Assembly (NCBI GenBank): GCA_032622095.1
Contig: CP136069.1
Coordinates: forward strand, 51,694,760-51,758,759
Origin: Siphonodentalium dalli
Taxonomy: Eukaryota > Mollusca > Scaphopoda > Gadilida > Siphonodentaliidae
DNA length: 64,000 nucleotides
Direction: 5' to 3'
The notes below the pieces were generated by a model that was given only the letters and a program-made list of their open reading frames with translations, was not told where the DNA came from and ran no database searches. This document shows positions 36,270 through 52,000 of this stretch, one piece after another (position 1 is the stretch's first letter; each line of letters opens with the position of its first letter). The position numbers were made by a program, and so were the translations under genes.

Positions 36270-39143
36270 GTCGAATTATAAGACTGGACCGTCGAATTAT
36301 ATGACTGGACCGTTGAATGATATGACTGGACCGTCGAATTATATGACTGGACCATCGAATGATATGACTGGACAGTCGAATGATATGACTGGACCGTCGA
36401 ATGATATGACTGGACCGTCGAATTATATGACTGGACCGTCGAATTATATGACTGGACCGTCGAATTATACATGTATGACTGGACCGTCGAATTATATGAC
36501 TGGACCGTCGAATTATACATGTATGACTGGACCGTCGAATTATATGACTGGACCGTCGAATGATATGACTGGACCGTCGAATTATAAGACTGGACCGTCG
36601 AATTATATGACTGGACCGTCGAATTATATGACTGGACCGTCGACTGATATGACTGGACCGTCGAATGATATGGCTGGACCGTCGAATGATATGACTGGAC
36701 CGTCGAATTATATGACTGGACCGTCGAATGATATGACTGGACAGTCGAATGATATGACTGGACCATCGAATAATATGACTGGACAGTCGAATTATATGAC
36801 TGGACAATCGAATGATATGACTGGACAGTCGAATGATATGACTGGACAGTCGACTGATATGACTGGACAGTCGAATGATATGACTGGACAGTCGAATGAA
36901 TTATCATCGAATTATATGACTGGACCGTCGAATGATATGACTGGACAGTCGAATGATATGACTGGACAGTCGAATGAATTATCATCGAATTATATGACTG
37001 GACCGTCGAATGATATGACTGGACAGTCGAATGATATGACTAGACAGTCGAATGATATGACTGGACAGTCGAATTATATGACTGGACCGTCGAATGATAT
37101 GACTGGACCGTCGAATTATATGACTGGACCGTCGAATGATATGACTGGACAGTCGAATGATATGACTGGACCGTCGAATGATATGACTGGACAGTCGAAT
37201 GATATGACTGGACCGTCGAATGATATGGCTGGACCATCGAATGATATGGCTGGACCATCGAATGATATGACTGGACCGTCGAATTATATGACTGGACCGT
37301 CGAATGATATGACTGGACAGTCGAATGATATGACTGGACCATCGAATAATATGACTGGACAGTCGAATTATATGACTGGACAATCGAATGATATGACTGG
37401 ACAGTCGAATGATATGACTGGACAGTCGACTGATATGACTGGACAGTCGAATGATATGACTGGACAGTCGAATGAATTATCATCGAATTATATGACTGGA
37501 CCGTCGAATGATATGACTGGACAGTCGAATGATATGACTGGACAGTCGAATGAATTATCATCGAATTATATGACTGGACCGTCGAATGATATGACTGGAC
37601 AGTCGAATGATATGACTAGACAGTCGAATGATATGACTGGACAGTCGAATTATATGACTGGACCGTCGAATGATATGACTGGACCGTCGAATTATATGAC
37701 TGGACCGTCGAATTATAAGACTGGACCGTCGAATTATATGACTGGACCGTTGAATGATATGACTGGACCGTCGAATTATATGACTGGACCATCGAATGAT
37801 ATGACTGGACAGTCGAATGATATGACTGGACCGTCGAATGATATGACTGGACCGTCGAATTATATGACTGGACCGTCGAATTATATGACTGGACCGTCGA
37901 ATTATACATGTATGACTGGACCGTCGAATTATATGACTGGACCGTCGAATTATACATGTATGACTGGACCGTCGAATTATATGACTGGACCGTCGAATGA
38001 TATGACTGGACCGTCGAATTATAAGACTGGACCGTCGAATTATATGACTGGACCGTCGAATTATATGACTGGACCGTCGACTGATATGACTGGACCGTCG
38101 AATGATATGGCTGGACCGTCGAATGATATGACTGGACCGTCGAATTATATGACTGGACCGTCGAATGATATGACTGGACAGTCGAATGATATGACTGGAC
38201 CATCGAATAATATGACTGGACAGTCGAATTATATGACTGGACAATCGAATGATATGACTGGACAGTCGAATGATATGACTGGACAGTCGACTGATATGAC
38301 TGGACAGTCGAATGATATGACTGGACAGTCGAATGAATTATCATCGAATTATATGACTGGACCGTCGAATGATATGACTGGACAGTCGAATGATATGACT
38401 GGACAGTCGAATGAATTATCATCGAATTATATGACTGGACCGTCGAATGATATGACTGGACAGTCGAATGATATGACTAGACAGTCGAATGATATGACTG
38501 GACAGTCGAATTATATGACTGGACCGTCGAATGATATGACTGGACCGTCGAATTATATGACTGGACCGTCGAATGATATGACTGGACAGTCGAATGATAT
38601 GACTGGACCGTCGAATGATATGACTGGACAGTCGAATGATATGACTGGACCGTCGAATGATATGGCTGGACCATCGAATGATATGGCTGGACCATCGAAT
38701 GATATGACTGGACCGTCGAATTATATGACTGGACCGTCGAATGATATGACTGGACAGTCGAATGATATGACTGGACCATCGAATAATATGACTGGACAGT
38801 CGAATTATATGACTGGACAATCGAATGATATGACTGGACAGTCGAATGATATGACTGGACAGTCGACTGATATGACTGGACAGTCGAATGATATGACTGG
38901 ACAGTCGAATGAATTATCATCGAATTATATGACTGGACCGTCGAATGATATGACTGGACAGTCGAATGATATGACTGGACAGTCGAATGAATTATCATCG
39001 AATTATATGACTGGACCGTCGAATGATATGACTGGACAGTCGAATGATATGACTAGACAGTCGAATGATATGACTGGACAGTCGAATTATATGACTGGAC
39101 CGTCGAATGATATGACTGGACCGTCGAATTATATGACTGGACC
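36270..39143 (+). repeat. Tandem higher-order duplication of exactly 1,437 bp
   Basis: 36,270-37,706 and 37,707-39,143 are adjacent and collinear: the CCGTTG variant at 36,311 and 37,748, the +12 pairs at about 36,898/36,975 and 38,335/38,412, and CTAGACAG variants all recur at 1,437 bp. Inside each copy a 576-bp sub-duplication repeats the +12 pair. Confidence 0.9.
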
Positions 39144-41939
39144 GTCGAATGATATGACTGGACAGTCGAATGATATGACTGGACCGTCGAATGATATGAC
39201 TGGACTGTCGACTGATATGACTGGACCGTCGAATTATATGACTGGACCGTCGAATGATATGACTGGACCGTCGAATGATATGACTGGACTGTCGAATTAT
39301 ATGACTGGACCGTCGAATGATATGACTGGACAGTCAAATGATATGGCTGGACAGTCGAATTATATGACTGGACCGTCGAATGATATGACTGGACCGTCGA
39401 ATGATATGACTGGACCGTCGAATTATATGACTGGACAGTCGAATGATGTGACTGGACCGTCGAATTATATGACTGGACAGTCGAATGATATGACTGGACA
39501 GTCGACTGATATGACTGGACCATCGAATGATATGACTGGACCGTCGAATTATATGACTGGACTGTCGAATTATATGGCTGGACAGTCGAATGATATGACT
39601 GGACCGTCGAATTATATGACTGGTTCATCGAATGATATGACTGGACCGTCGAATTATATGACTGGACTGTCGAATGATATGACTGGATAATCGAATGATA
39701 TGGCTGGACAGTCGAATGATATGACTGGACCGTCGAATTATATGACTGGACTGTCGAATGATATGACTGGATAATCGAATGATATGGCTGGACAGTCGAA
39801 TGATATGACTGGACCGTCGAATGATATGACTGGATAATCGAATGATATGGCTGGACAGTCGAATGATATGACTGGATAATCGAATGATATGGCTGGACAG
39901 TCGAATGATATGGCTGGACAGTCGAATGATATGACTGGACAGTCGAATTATATGACTGGACTGTCGAATTATATGACTGGACAGTCGAATGATATGACTG
40001 GACTGTCGAATGATATGACTGGACAGTCGAATGATATGGCTGGACCGTCGAATTATATGACTGGACCGTCGAATTATATGACTGGACAGTCGAATTATAT
40101 GACTGGACTGTCGAATTATATGACTGGACTGTCGAATTATATGACTGGACAGTCGAATGATATGACTGGACAGTCGAATGATATGGCTGGACTGTCGAAT
40201 GATATGACTGGACTGTCGAATTATATGACTGGACAGTCGAATGATATGACTGGACCATCGACTGATATAACTGGACCGTCGAATTATATGACTGGACCAT
40301 CGAATGATATGACTGGACCGTCGAATGATATGACTGGACCGTCGAATTATATGACTGGACCGTCGAATGATATGACTGGACCGTCGAATGATATGACTGG
40401 ACACTCGAATGATATGACTGGACCATCGAATGATATGACTGGACCGTCGAATGATATGACTGGACCGTCGAATTATATGACTGGACCGTCGAATGATATG
40501 ACTGGACAGTCGAATGATATGACTGGACAGTCGAATGATATGACTGGACAGTCGAATGATATGACTGGACAGTCGAATTATATGACTGGACCATCGAATG
40601 ATATGACTGGACCATCGAATGATATGACTGGACCATCGAATGATATGACTGGACAGTCGAATTATATGACTGGACCGTCGAATGATATGACTGGACAGTC
40701 GAATTATATGACTGGACCATCGAATGATATGGCTGGACCATCGAATGATATGGCTGGACCGTCGAATGATATGACTGGACAGTCGAATGATATGGCTGGA
40801 CCGTCGAATTATATGACTGGACCGTCGAATGATATGACTGGACAGTCGAATGATATGGCTGGACCGTCGAGTGATATGACTGGACCGTCGAGTGATATGA
40901 CTGGACCATCGAATGATATGACTGGACCGTCGAATTATATGACTGGACCGTCGAATGATATGACTGGACCGTCGACTGATATGACTGGACAGTCGAATGA
41001 TATGGCTGGACCGTCGAGTGATATGACTGGACCATCGAATGATATGACTGGACCGTCGACTGATATGACTGGACCGTCGACTGATATGACTGGACCGTCG
41101 AATGATATGACTGGACCGTCGAATGATATGACTGGACCATCGAATTATATGACTGGACCGTCGAATGATATGACTGGACCATCGAATGATATGACTGGAC
41201 AGTCGAATGATATGTCTGGACCGTCGAATGATATGACTGGACCGTCGAATGATATGACTGGACAGTCGAATTATATGACTGGACCATCGAATGATATGAC
41301 TGGACAGTCGAATGATATGACTGGACAGTCGAATTATATGACTGGACAGTCGAATTATATGACTGGACCATCGAATGATATGACTGGACAGTCGAATGAT
41401 ATGACTGGACCGTCGAATGATATGACTGGACCGTCGAATGATAAGACTGGACCGTCGAATTATAAGACTGGACAGTCGAATTATATGACTGGACAGTCGA
41501 ATTATATGACTGGACCGTCGAATGATATGACTGGACCGTCGAATGATATGACTGGACCATCGAATGATATGACTGGACAGTCGAATGATATGACTGGACC
41601 GTCGAATTATATGACTGGACAGTCGAATGATGTGACTGGACAGTCGACTGATATGACTGGACCGTCGAATTATAAGACTGGACCGTCGAATGATATGACT
41701 GGACCGTCGACTGATATGACTGGACCATCGAATGATATGACTGGACCATCGAATTATATGACTGGACAGTCGAATGATATGACTGGACAGTCGAATGATA
41801 TGACTGGACAGTCGAATGATATGACTGGACCGTCGAATGATATGACTGGAACGTCGAATTATATGACTGGCCAGTCGAATGATATGACTGGACTGTCTAA
41901 TGATATGACTGGACCATCGAATGATATGACTGGACTGTC

Positions 41940-44900
41940 GAATGATATGACTGGACAGTCGAATGATATGACTGGACAGTCGAATTATATGACTGGACAG
42001 TCGAATTATATGACTGGACCGTCGAATGATATGACTGGACCGTCGAATGATATGACTGGACCGTCGAATTATATGACTGGACCGTCGAATGATATGACTG
42101 GACCATCGAATGATATGACTGGACCGTCGAATGATATGACTGGACAGTCGAATGGTATGGCTGGACCGTCGAGTGATATGACTGGACCGTCGAATTATAT
42201 GACTAGACCGTCGAATGATATGACTGGACCGTCGAATGATATGACTGGACCGTCGAATTATATGACTGGACCATCGAATTATATGACTAGACCGTCGAAT
42301 GATATGACTGGACAGTCGAATGATATGACTGGACAGTCGAATGATATGACTGGACCGTCGAATGATATGACTGGACCGTCGAATGATATGACTGGACCGT
42401 CGAATGATATGACTGGACCGTCGAATTATATGACTGGACCATCGAATTATATGACTAGACCGTCGAATGATATGACTGGACAGTCGAATGATATGACTGG
42501 ACAGTCGAATGATATGACTAGACCGTCGAATGATATGACTGGACAGTCGAATGATATGACTGGACAGTCGAATGATATGACTGGACCGTCGAATGATATG
42601 ACTGGACCGTCGAATGATATGACTGGACAGTCGAATGATATGACTGGACCGTCGAATTATATGACTGGACAGTCGAATGATGTGACTGGACAGTCGAATT
42701 ATATGACTGGACCGTCGAATTATAAGACTGGACCGTCGAATGATATGACTGGACCGTCGAATGATATGACTGGACCGTCGAATGATATGACTGGACCGTC
42801 GAATTATATGACTGGACCATCGAATGATATGACTGGACCATCGAATGATATGACTGGACCGTCGAATGATATGACTGGACCGTCGAATGATATGACTGGA
42901 CCGTCGAATGATATGACTGGACCGTCGAATGATATGACTGGACCGTCGAATTATATGACTGGACCGTCGAATGATATGACTGGACCGTCGAATGATATGA
43001 CTGGACCGTCGAATGATATGACTGGACCGTCGAATGATATGACTGGACCGTCGAATGATATGACTGGACCGTCGAATGATATGACTGGACCGTCGAATGA
43101 TATGACTGGACCATCGAATGATATGACTGGACCATCGAATGATATGACTGGACCGTCGAATTATATGACTGGACCATCGAATTATATGACTAGACCGTCG
43201 AATGATATGACTGGACCGTCGAATGATATGACTGGACCGTCGAATGATATGACTGGACCGTCGAGTGATATGACTGGACCGTCGAGTGATATGACTGGAC
43301 CGTCGAGTGATATGACTGGACAGTCAAATGATATGACTGGATAGTCGAATGATATGACTGGACAGTCGAATTATATGACTGGACCGTCGAATGATATGAC
43401 TGGACCGTCGAATGATATGACTGGACCATCGAATGATATGACTGGACCGTCGAATGATATGACTGGACCATCGAATTATATGACTGGACCATCGAATTAT
43501 ATGACTAGACCGTCGAATGATATGACTGGACAGTCGAATTATATGACTGGATAGTCGAATGATATGACTGGACAGTCGAATTATATGACTGGACCGTCGA
43601 ATTATATGACTGGACCGTCGAGTGATATGACTGGACCGTCGAGTGATATGACTGGACCGTCGAGTGATATGACTGGACCGTCGAGTGATATGACTGGACA
43701 GTCAAATGATATGACTGGATAGTCGAATGATATGACTGGACAGTCGAATTATATGACTGGACCGTCGAATGATATGACTGGACCGTCGAATGATATGACT
43801 GGACCATCGAATGATATGACTGGACCGTCGAATGATATGACTGGACCATCGAATTATATGACTGGACCATCGAATTATATGACTAGACCGTCGAATGATA
43901 TGACTGGACAGTCGAATTATATGACTGGATAGTCGAATGATATGACTGGACAGTCGAATTATATGACTGGACCGTCGAGTGATATGACTGGACCGTCGAG
44001 TGATATGACTGGACCGTCGAGTGATATGACTGGACAGTCAAATGATATGACTGGATAGTCGAATGATATGACTGGACAGTCGAATTATATGACTGGACCG
44101 TCGAATGATATGACTGGACCGTCGAATGATATGACTGGACCATCGAATGATATGACTGGACCGTCGAATGATATGACTGGACCATCGAATTATATGACTG
44201 GACCATCGAATTATATGACTAGACCGTCGAATGATATGACTGGACAGTCGAATTATATGACTGGATAGTCGAATGATATGACTGGACAGTCGAATTATAT
44301 GACTGGACCGTCGAATTATATGACTGGACCGTCGAGTGATATGACTGGACCGTCGAGTGATATGACTGGACCGTCGAGTGATATGACTGGACCGTCGAGT
44401 GATATGACTGGACAGTCGAATGATATGACTGGATAGTCGAATGATATGACTGGACAGTCGAATTATATGACTGGACCGTCGAATGATATGACTGGACCGT
44501 CGAATGATATGACTGGACCATCGAATGATATGACTGGACCGTCGAATGATATGACTGGACCATCGAATTATATGACTGGACCATCGAATTATATGACTAG
44601 ACCGTCGAATGATATGACTGGACAGTCGAATTATATGACTGGATAGTCGAATGATATGACTGGACAGTCGAATTATATGACTGGACCGTCGAGTGATATG
44701 ACTGGACCGTCGAGTGATATGACTGGACCGTCGAGTGATATGACTGGACAGTCAAATGATATGACTGGATAGTCGAATGATATGACTGGAAGTCGAATTA
44801 TATGACTGGACCGTCGAATGATATGACTGGACCGTCGAATGATATGACTGGACCATCGAATGATATGACTGGACCGTCGAATGATATGACTGGATAGTCG

Positions 44901-47900
44901 AATGATGTGACTGGACCGTCGAATTATATGGCTGGACCGTCGAATTATATGACTGGACCATCGAATTATATGACTAGACCGTCGAATGATATGACTGGAC
45001 AGTCGAATTATATGACTGGACCGTCGAATGATATGACTGGACCGTCGAATTATATGACTGGACAGTCGAATGATATGACTGGACCGTCGAATGATATGAC
45101 TGGACTGTCGAATGATATGGCTGGACCGTCGAATTATATGACTGGACCGTCGAATGATATGACTGGACAGTCGAATGATATGACTGGACCGTCGACTGAT
45201 ATGACTGGACCGTCGAATTATATGACTGGACCGTCGAATGATATGACTGGACAGTCGAATGATATGACTGGACCATCGAATGATATGGCTGGACCATCGA
45301 ATGATATGGCTGGACCATCGAATGATATGACTGGACAGTCGAATGATATGGCTGGACCGTCGAATTATATGACTGGACCGTCGAATGATATGACTGGACC
45401 ATCGAATTATATGACTGGACCGTCGAATGATATGACTGGACAGTCGAATGATATGGCTGGACCGTCGAATTATATGACTGGACCGTCGAATGATATGACT
45501 GGACCGTCGAATGATATGACTGGACCGTCGAATGATATGACTGGACCGTCGACTGATATGGCTGGACCGTCGAATGATATGACTGGACCGTCGAATGATA
45601 TGGCTGGACCGTCGACTGATATGGCTGGACCGTCGAATGATATGACTGGACCATCGAATGATATGACTGGACAGTCGAATTATATGACTGGACAGTCGAA
45701 TGATATGACTGGACAGTCGAATTATATGACTGGACCGTCGAATGATATGACTGGACCGTCGAATGATATGGCTGGACAGTCGAATTATATGACTGGACCG
45801 TCGAATGATATGACTGGACCGTCGAATTATATGACTGGACAGTCGAATGATATGACTGGACAATCGAATGATATGACTGGACCATCGAATGATATGACTG
45901 GACAGTCGAATTATATGACTGGACAGTCGAATGATATGACTGGACAGTCGAATTATATGACTGGACCGTCGAATGATATGACTGGACCATCGAATGATAT
46001 GACTGGACCGTCGAATGATATGACTGGACCATCGAATGATATGACTGGACCGTCGAATGATATGACTGGACAGTCGAATGATATGACTGGACAGTCGAAT
46101 TATATGACTGGACAGTCGAATTATATGACTGGACCGTCGAATGATATGACTGGACCGTCGAATGATATGACTGGACCGTCGAATTATATGACTGGACCGT
46201 CGAATGATATGACTGGACCATCGAATGATATGACTGGACCGTCGAATGATATGACTGGACAGTCGAATGGTATGGCTGGACCGTCGAGTGATATGACTGG
46301 ACCGTCGAATTATATGACTAGACCGTCGAATGATATGACTGGACCGTCGAATGATATGACTGGACCGTCGAATTATATGACTGGACCATCGAATTATATG
46401 ACTAGACCGTCGAATGATATGACTGGACAGTCGAATGATATGACTGGACAGTCGAATGATATGACTGGACCGTCGAATGATATGACTGGACCGTCGAATG
46501 ATATGACTGGACCGTCGAATGATATGACTGGACCGTCGAATTATATGACTGGACCATCGAATTATATGACTAGACCGTCGAATGATATGACTGGACAGTC
46601 GAATGATATGACTGGACAGTCGAATGATATGACTAGACCGTCGAATGATATGACTGGACAGTCGAATGATATGACTGGACAGTCGAATGATATGACTGGA
46701 CCGTCGAATGATATGACTGGATCGTCGAATGATATGACTGGATAGTCGAATGATATGACTGGACCGTCGAATGATATGACTGGACCGTCGAATGATATGA
46801 CTGGACAGTCGAATGATATGACTGGACCGTCGAATGATATGACTGGACCGTCGAATGATATGACTGGACAGTCGAATGATATGACTGGACCGTCGAATTA
46901 TATGACTGGACAGTCGAATGATGTGACTGGACAGTCGAATTATATGACTGGACCGTCGAATTATAAGACTGGACCGTCGAATGATATGACTGGACCGTCG
47001 AATGATATGACTGGACCGTCGAATGATATGACTGGACCGTCGAATTATATGACTGGACCATCGAATGATATGACTGGACCATCGAATGATATGACTGGAC
47101 CGTCGAATGATATGACTGGACCGTCGAATGATATGACTGGACCGTCGAATGATATGACTGGACCGTCGAATGATATGACTGGACCGTCGAATTATATGAC
47201 TGGACCGTCGAATGATATGACTGGACCGTCGAATGATATGACTGGACCGTCGAATGATATGACTGGACCGTCGAATGATATGACTGGACCGTCGAATGAT
47301 ATGACTGGACCGTCGAATGATATGACTGGACCGTCGAATGATATGACTGGACCATCGAATGATATGACTGGACCATCGAATGATATGACTGGACCGTCGA
47401 ATTATATGACTGGACCATCGAATTATATGACTAGACCGTCGAATGATATGACTGGACCGTCGAATGATATGACTGGACCGTCGAATGATATGACTGGACC
47501 GTCGAGTGATATGACTGGACCGTCGAGTGATATGACTGGACCGTCGAGTGATATGACTGGACAGTCAAATGATATGACTGGATAGTCGAATGATATGACT
47601 GGACAGTCGAATTATATGACTGGACCGTCGAATGATATGACTGGACCGTCGAATGATATGACTGGACCATCGAATGATATGACTGGACCGTCGAATGATA
47701 TGACTGGACCATCGAATTATATGACTGGACCATCGAATTATATGACTAGACCGTCGAATGATATGACTGGACAGTCGAATTATATGACTGGATAGTCGAA
47801 TGATATGACTGGACAGTCGAATTATATGACTGGACCGTCGAATTATATGACTGGACCGTCGAGTGATATGACTGGACCGTCGAGTGATATGACTGGACCG

Positions 47901-49008
47901 TCGAGTGATATGACTGGACCGTCGAGTGATATGACTGGACAGTCAAATGATATGACTGGATAGTCGAATGATATGACTGGACAGTCGAATTATATGACTG
48001 GACCGTCGAATGATATGACTGGACCGTCGAATGATATGACTGGACCATCGAATGATATGACTGGACCGTCGAATGATATGACTGGACCATCGAATTATAT
48101 GACTGGACCATCGAATTATATGACTAGACCGTCGAATGATATGACTGGACAGTCGAATTATATGACTGGATAGTCGAATGATATGACTGGACAGTCGAAT
48201 TATATGACTGGACCGTCGAGTGATATGACTGGACCGTCGAGTGATATGACTGGACCGTCGAGTGATATGACTGGACAGTCAAATGATATGACTGGATAGT
48301 CGAATGATATGACTGGACAGTCGAATTATATGACTGGACCGTCGAATGATATGACTGGACCGTCGAATGATATGACTGGACCATCGAATGATATGACTGG
48401 ACCGTCGAATGATATGACTGGACCATCGAATTATATGACTGGACCATCGAATTATATGACTAGACCGTCGAATGATATGACTGGACAGTCGAATTATATG
48501 ACTGGATAGTCGAATGATATGACTGGACAGTCGAATTATATGACTGGACCGTCGAATTATATGACTGGACCGTCGAGTGATATGACTGGACCGTCGAGTG
48601 ATATGACTGGACCGTCGAGTGATATGACTGGACCGTCGAGTGATATGACTGGACAGTCGAATGATATGACTGGACAGTCGAATTATATGACTGGACCGTC
48701 GAATGATATGACTGGACCGTCGAATGATATGACTGGACCATCGAATGATATGACTGGACCGTCGAATGATATGACTGGACCATCGAATTATATGACTGGA
48801 CCATCGAATTATATGACTAGACCGTCGAATGATATGACTGGACAGTCGAATTATATGACTGGATAGTCGAATGATATGACTGGACAGTCGAATTATATGA
48901 CTGGACCGTCGAGTGATATGACTGGACCGTCGAGTGATATGACTGGACCGTCGAGTGATATGACTGGACAGTCAAATGATATGACTGGATAGTCGAATGA
49001 TATGACTG
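41940..49008 (+). repeat. Higher-order duplication of about 2.8 kb, offset 4,115-4,241 bp
   Basis: 41,940-44,788 corresponds to 46,055-49,008. The second copy has six extra units near 46,720, changing the offset from 4,115 to 4,241, and later one unit fewer (offset 4,220). The right part of each copy is itself four tandem blocks of 336-378 bp, each carrying GTCGAGTGAT units and a GGATAGTCG stop variant. Confidence 0.85.
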
Positions 49009-52000
49009 GACTGTCGACTGATATGACTGGACAGTCGAATGATATGACTGGACAGTCGAATGATATGACTGGACCGTCGAATTATATGACTGGACAGTCG
49101 AATGATATGACTGGACAGTCGAATTATATGACTGGACAGTCGTATTATATGACTGGACTGTCGAATTATATGACTGGACTGTCGAATTATATGACTAGAC
49201 AGTCGAATGATATGACTGGACCATCGAATGATATGACTGGACCGTCGAATTATATGACTGGACAGTCGAATGATATGACTGGACCGTCGAATGATATGAC
49301 TGGACCGTCAAATGATATGACTGGACAGTCGAATGATGTGACTGGACCGTCGAATGATATGACTGGACAGTCGAATGATATGACTGGACCGTCGAATTAT
49401 ATGACTGGACAGTCGAATTATATGACTGGACAGTCGAATTATATGACTGGACTGTCGAATTATATGACTGGACTGTCGAATTATATGACTAGACAGTCGA
49501 ATGATATGACTGGACCGTCGAATTATAAGTATGGACAGTCGAATGATATGACTGGACAGTCAAATGATATGACTGGACCGTCGAATGAAATGACCGGACC
49601 GTCGAATGATATGACTGGACCGTCGAATGATATGACTGGACAGTCGAATGATATGACTGGACCGTCGAATGATATGACTGGACAGTCGAATGATATGACT
49701 AGACCGTCGAATGATATGACTGGATAGTCGAATTATATGACTGGACAGTCGAATGATATGACTGGACAGTCGAATGATATGGCTGGACCATCGAATGATA
49801 TGACTGGATAGTCGAATGATATGACTGGACCGTCGAATGATATGACTGGACAGTCGAATGATATGACTGGACAGTCGAATGATATGACTAGACCGTCGAA
49901 TGATATGACTGGATAGTCGAATTATATGACTGGACCGTCGAATGATATGACTGGACAGTCGAATGATATGGCTGGACCATCGAATGATATGACTGGACCG
50001 TCGAATGATATGGCTGGACCGTCGAATGATATGACTGGACCGTCGAATTATAAGACTGGACCGTCGAATTATAAGACTGGACCGTCGAATTATATGACTG
50101 GACAGTCGAATGATATGACTGGACCGTCGAATGATATGACTGGACCGTCGAATGATATGACTGGACCGTCGAATTAGATGACTGGACCGTCAAATTATAT
50201 GACTGGACCGTCGAATTATACATGTATGACTGGACAGTCGAATTATATGACTGGACCGTCGAATGATATGACTGGACCGTCGAATGATATGACTGGACAG
50301 TCGAATGATATGACTGGACCGTCGAATGATATGACTGGACCGTCGAATTATATGACTGGACAGTCGAATGATATGGCTGGACCGTCGAATGGTATGGCTG
50401 GACCGTCGAATTATATGACTGGACCATCGAATGATATGACTGGACTGTCGAATTATATGACTGGACCGTCGAATGATGTGACTGGACCGTCGAATGATAT
50501 ATATATGACTGGACAGTCGAATGATATGACTGGACCGTCGAATTATATGACTGGACCATCGAATGATATGACTGGACCGTCGAATGGTATGGCTGGACCG
50601 TCGAATTATATGACTGGACCATCGAATGATATGACTGGACTGTCGAATTATATGACTGGACCGTCGAATGATGTGACTGGACCGTCGAATGATATATATA
50701 TGACTGGACCGTCGAATGATATGACTGGACCGTCGAATGATATGACTGGAGCGTCGAATGATATGACTGGACCGTCGAATGATATGACTGGACCGTCGAA
50801 TTATATGACTGGACCGTCGAATGATATATATATGACTGGACCGTCGAATGATATGACTGGACCGTCGAATGATATGACTGGACCGTCGAATGATATGACT
50901 GGACCGTCGAATGATGTGACTGGACCGTCGAATGATATATATATGACTGGACCGTCGAATGATATGACTGGACCGTCGAATGATATGACTGGACCGTCGA
51001 CTGATATGACTGGACCGTCGAATTATATGACTGGACCGTCGAATTATATGACTGGACCGTCGAATGATATGACTGGACAGTCGAATGATATGGCTGGACC
51101 GTCGAATGATATGACTGGACCGTCGACTGATATGACTGGACCGTCGAATGATATGACTGGACCGTCGAATTATATGACTGGACCGTCGAATGATATGACT
51201 GGACCGTCGAATTATATGACTGGACCGTCGAATTATATGACTGGACCGTCGAATGATATGACTGGACAGTCGAATGATATGGCTGGACCGTCGAATGATA
51301 TGACTGGACCGTCGACTGATATGACTGGACCGTCGAATGATATGACTGGACCGTCGAATTATATGACTGGACCGTCGAATGATATGACTGGACCATCGAA
51401 TGATATGACTGGACTGTCGAATTATATGACTGGACCGTCGAATGATGTGACTGGACCGTCGAATGATATATATATGACTGGACAGTCGAATGATATGACT
51501 GGACCGTCGAATTATATGACTGGACCATCGAATGATATGACTGGACCGTCGAATGGTATGGCTGGACCGTCGAATTATATGACTGGACCATCGAATGATA
51601 TGACTGGACTGTCGAATTATATGACTGGACCGTCGAATGATGTGACTGGACCGTCGAATGATATATATATGACTGGACCGTCGAATGATATGACTGGACC
51701 GTCGAATGATATGACTGGAGCGTCGAATGATATGACTGGACCGTCGAATGATATGACTGGACCGTCGAATTATATGACTGGACCGTCGAATGATATATAT
51801 ATGACTGGACCGTCGAATGATATGACTGGACCGTCGAATGATATGACTGGACCGTCGAATGATATGACTGGACCGTCGAATGATGTGACTGGACCGTCGA
51901 ATGATATATATATGACTGGACCGTCGAATGATATGACTGGACCGTCGAATGATATGACTGGACCGTCGACTGATATGACTGGACCGTCGAATTATATGAC

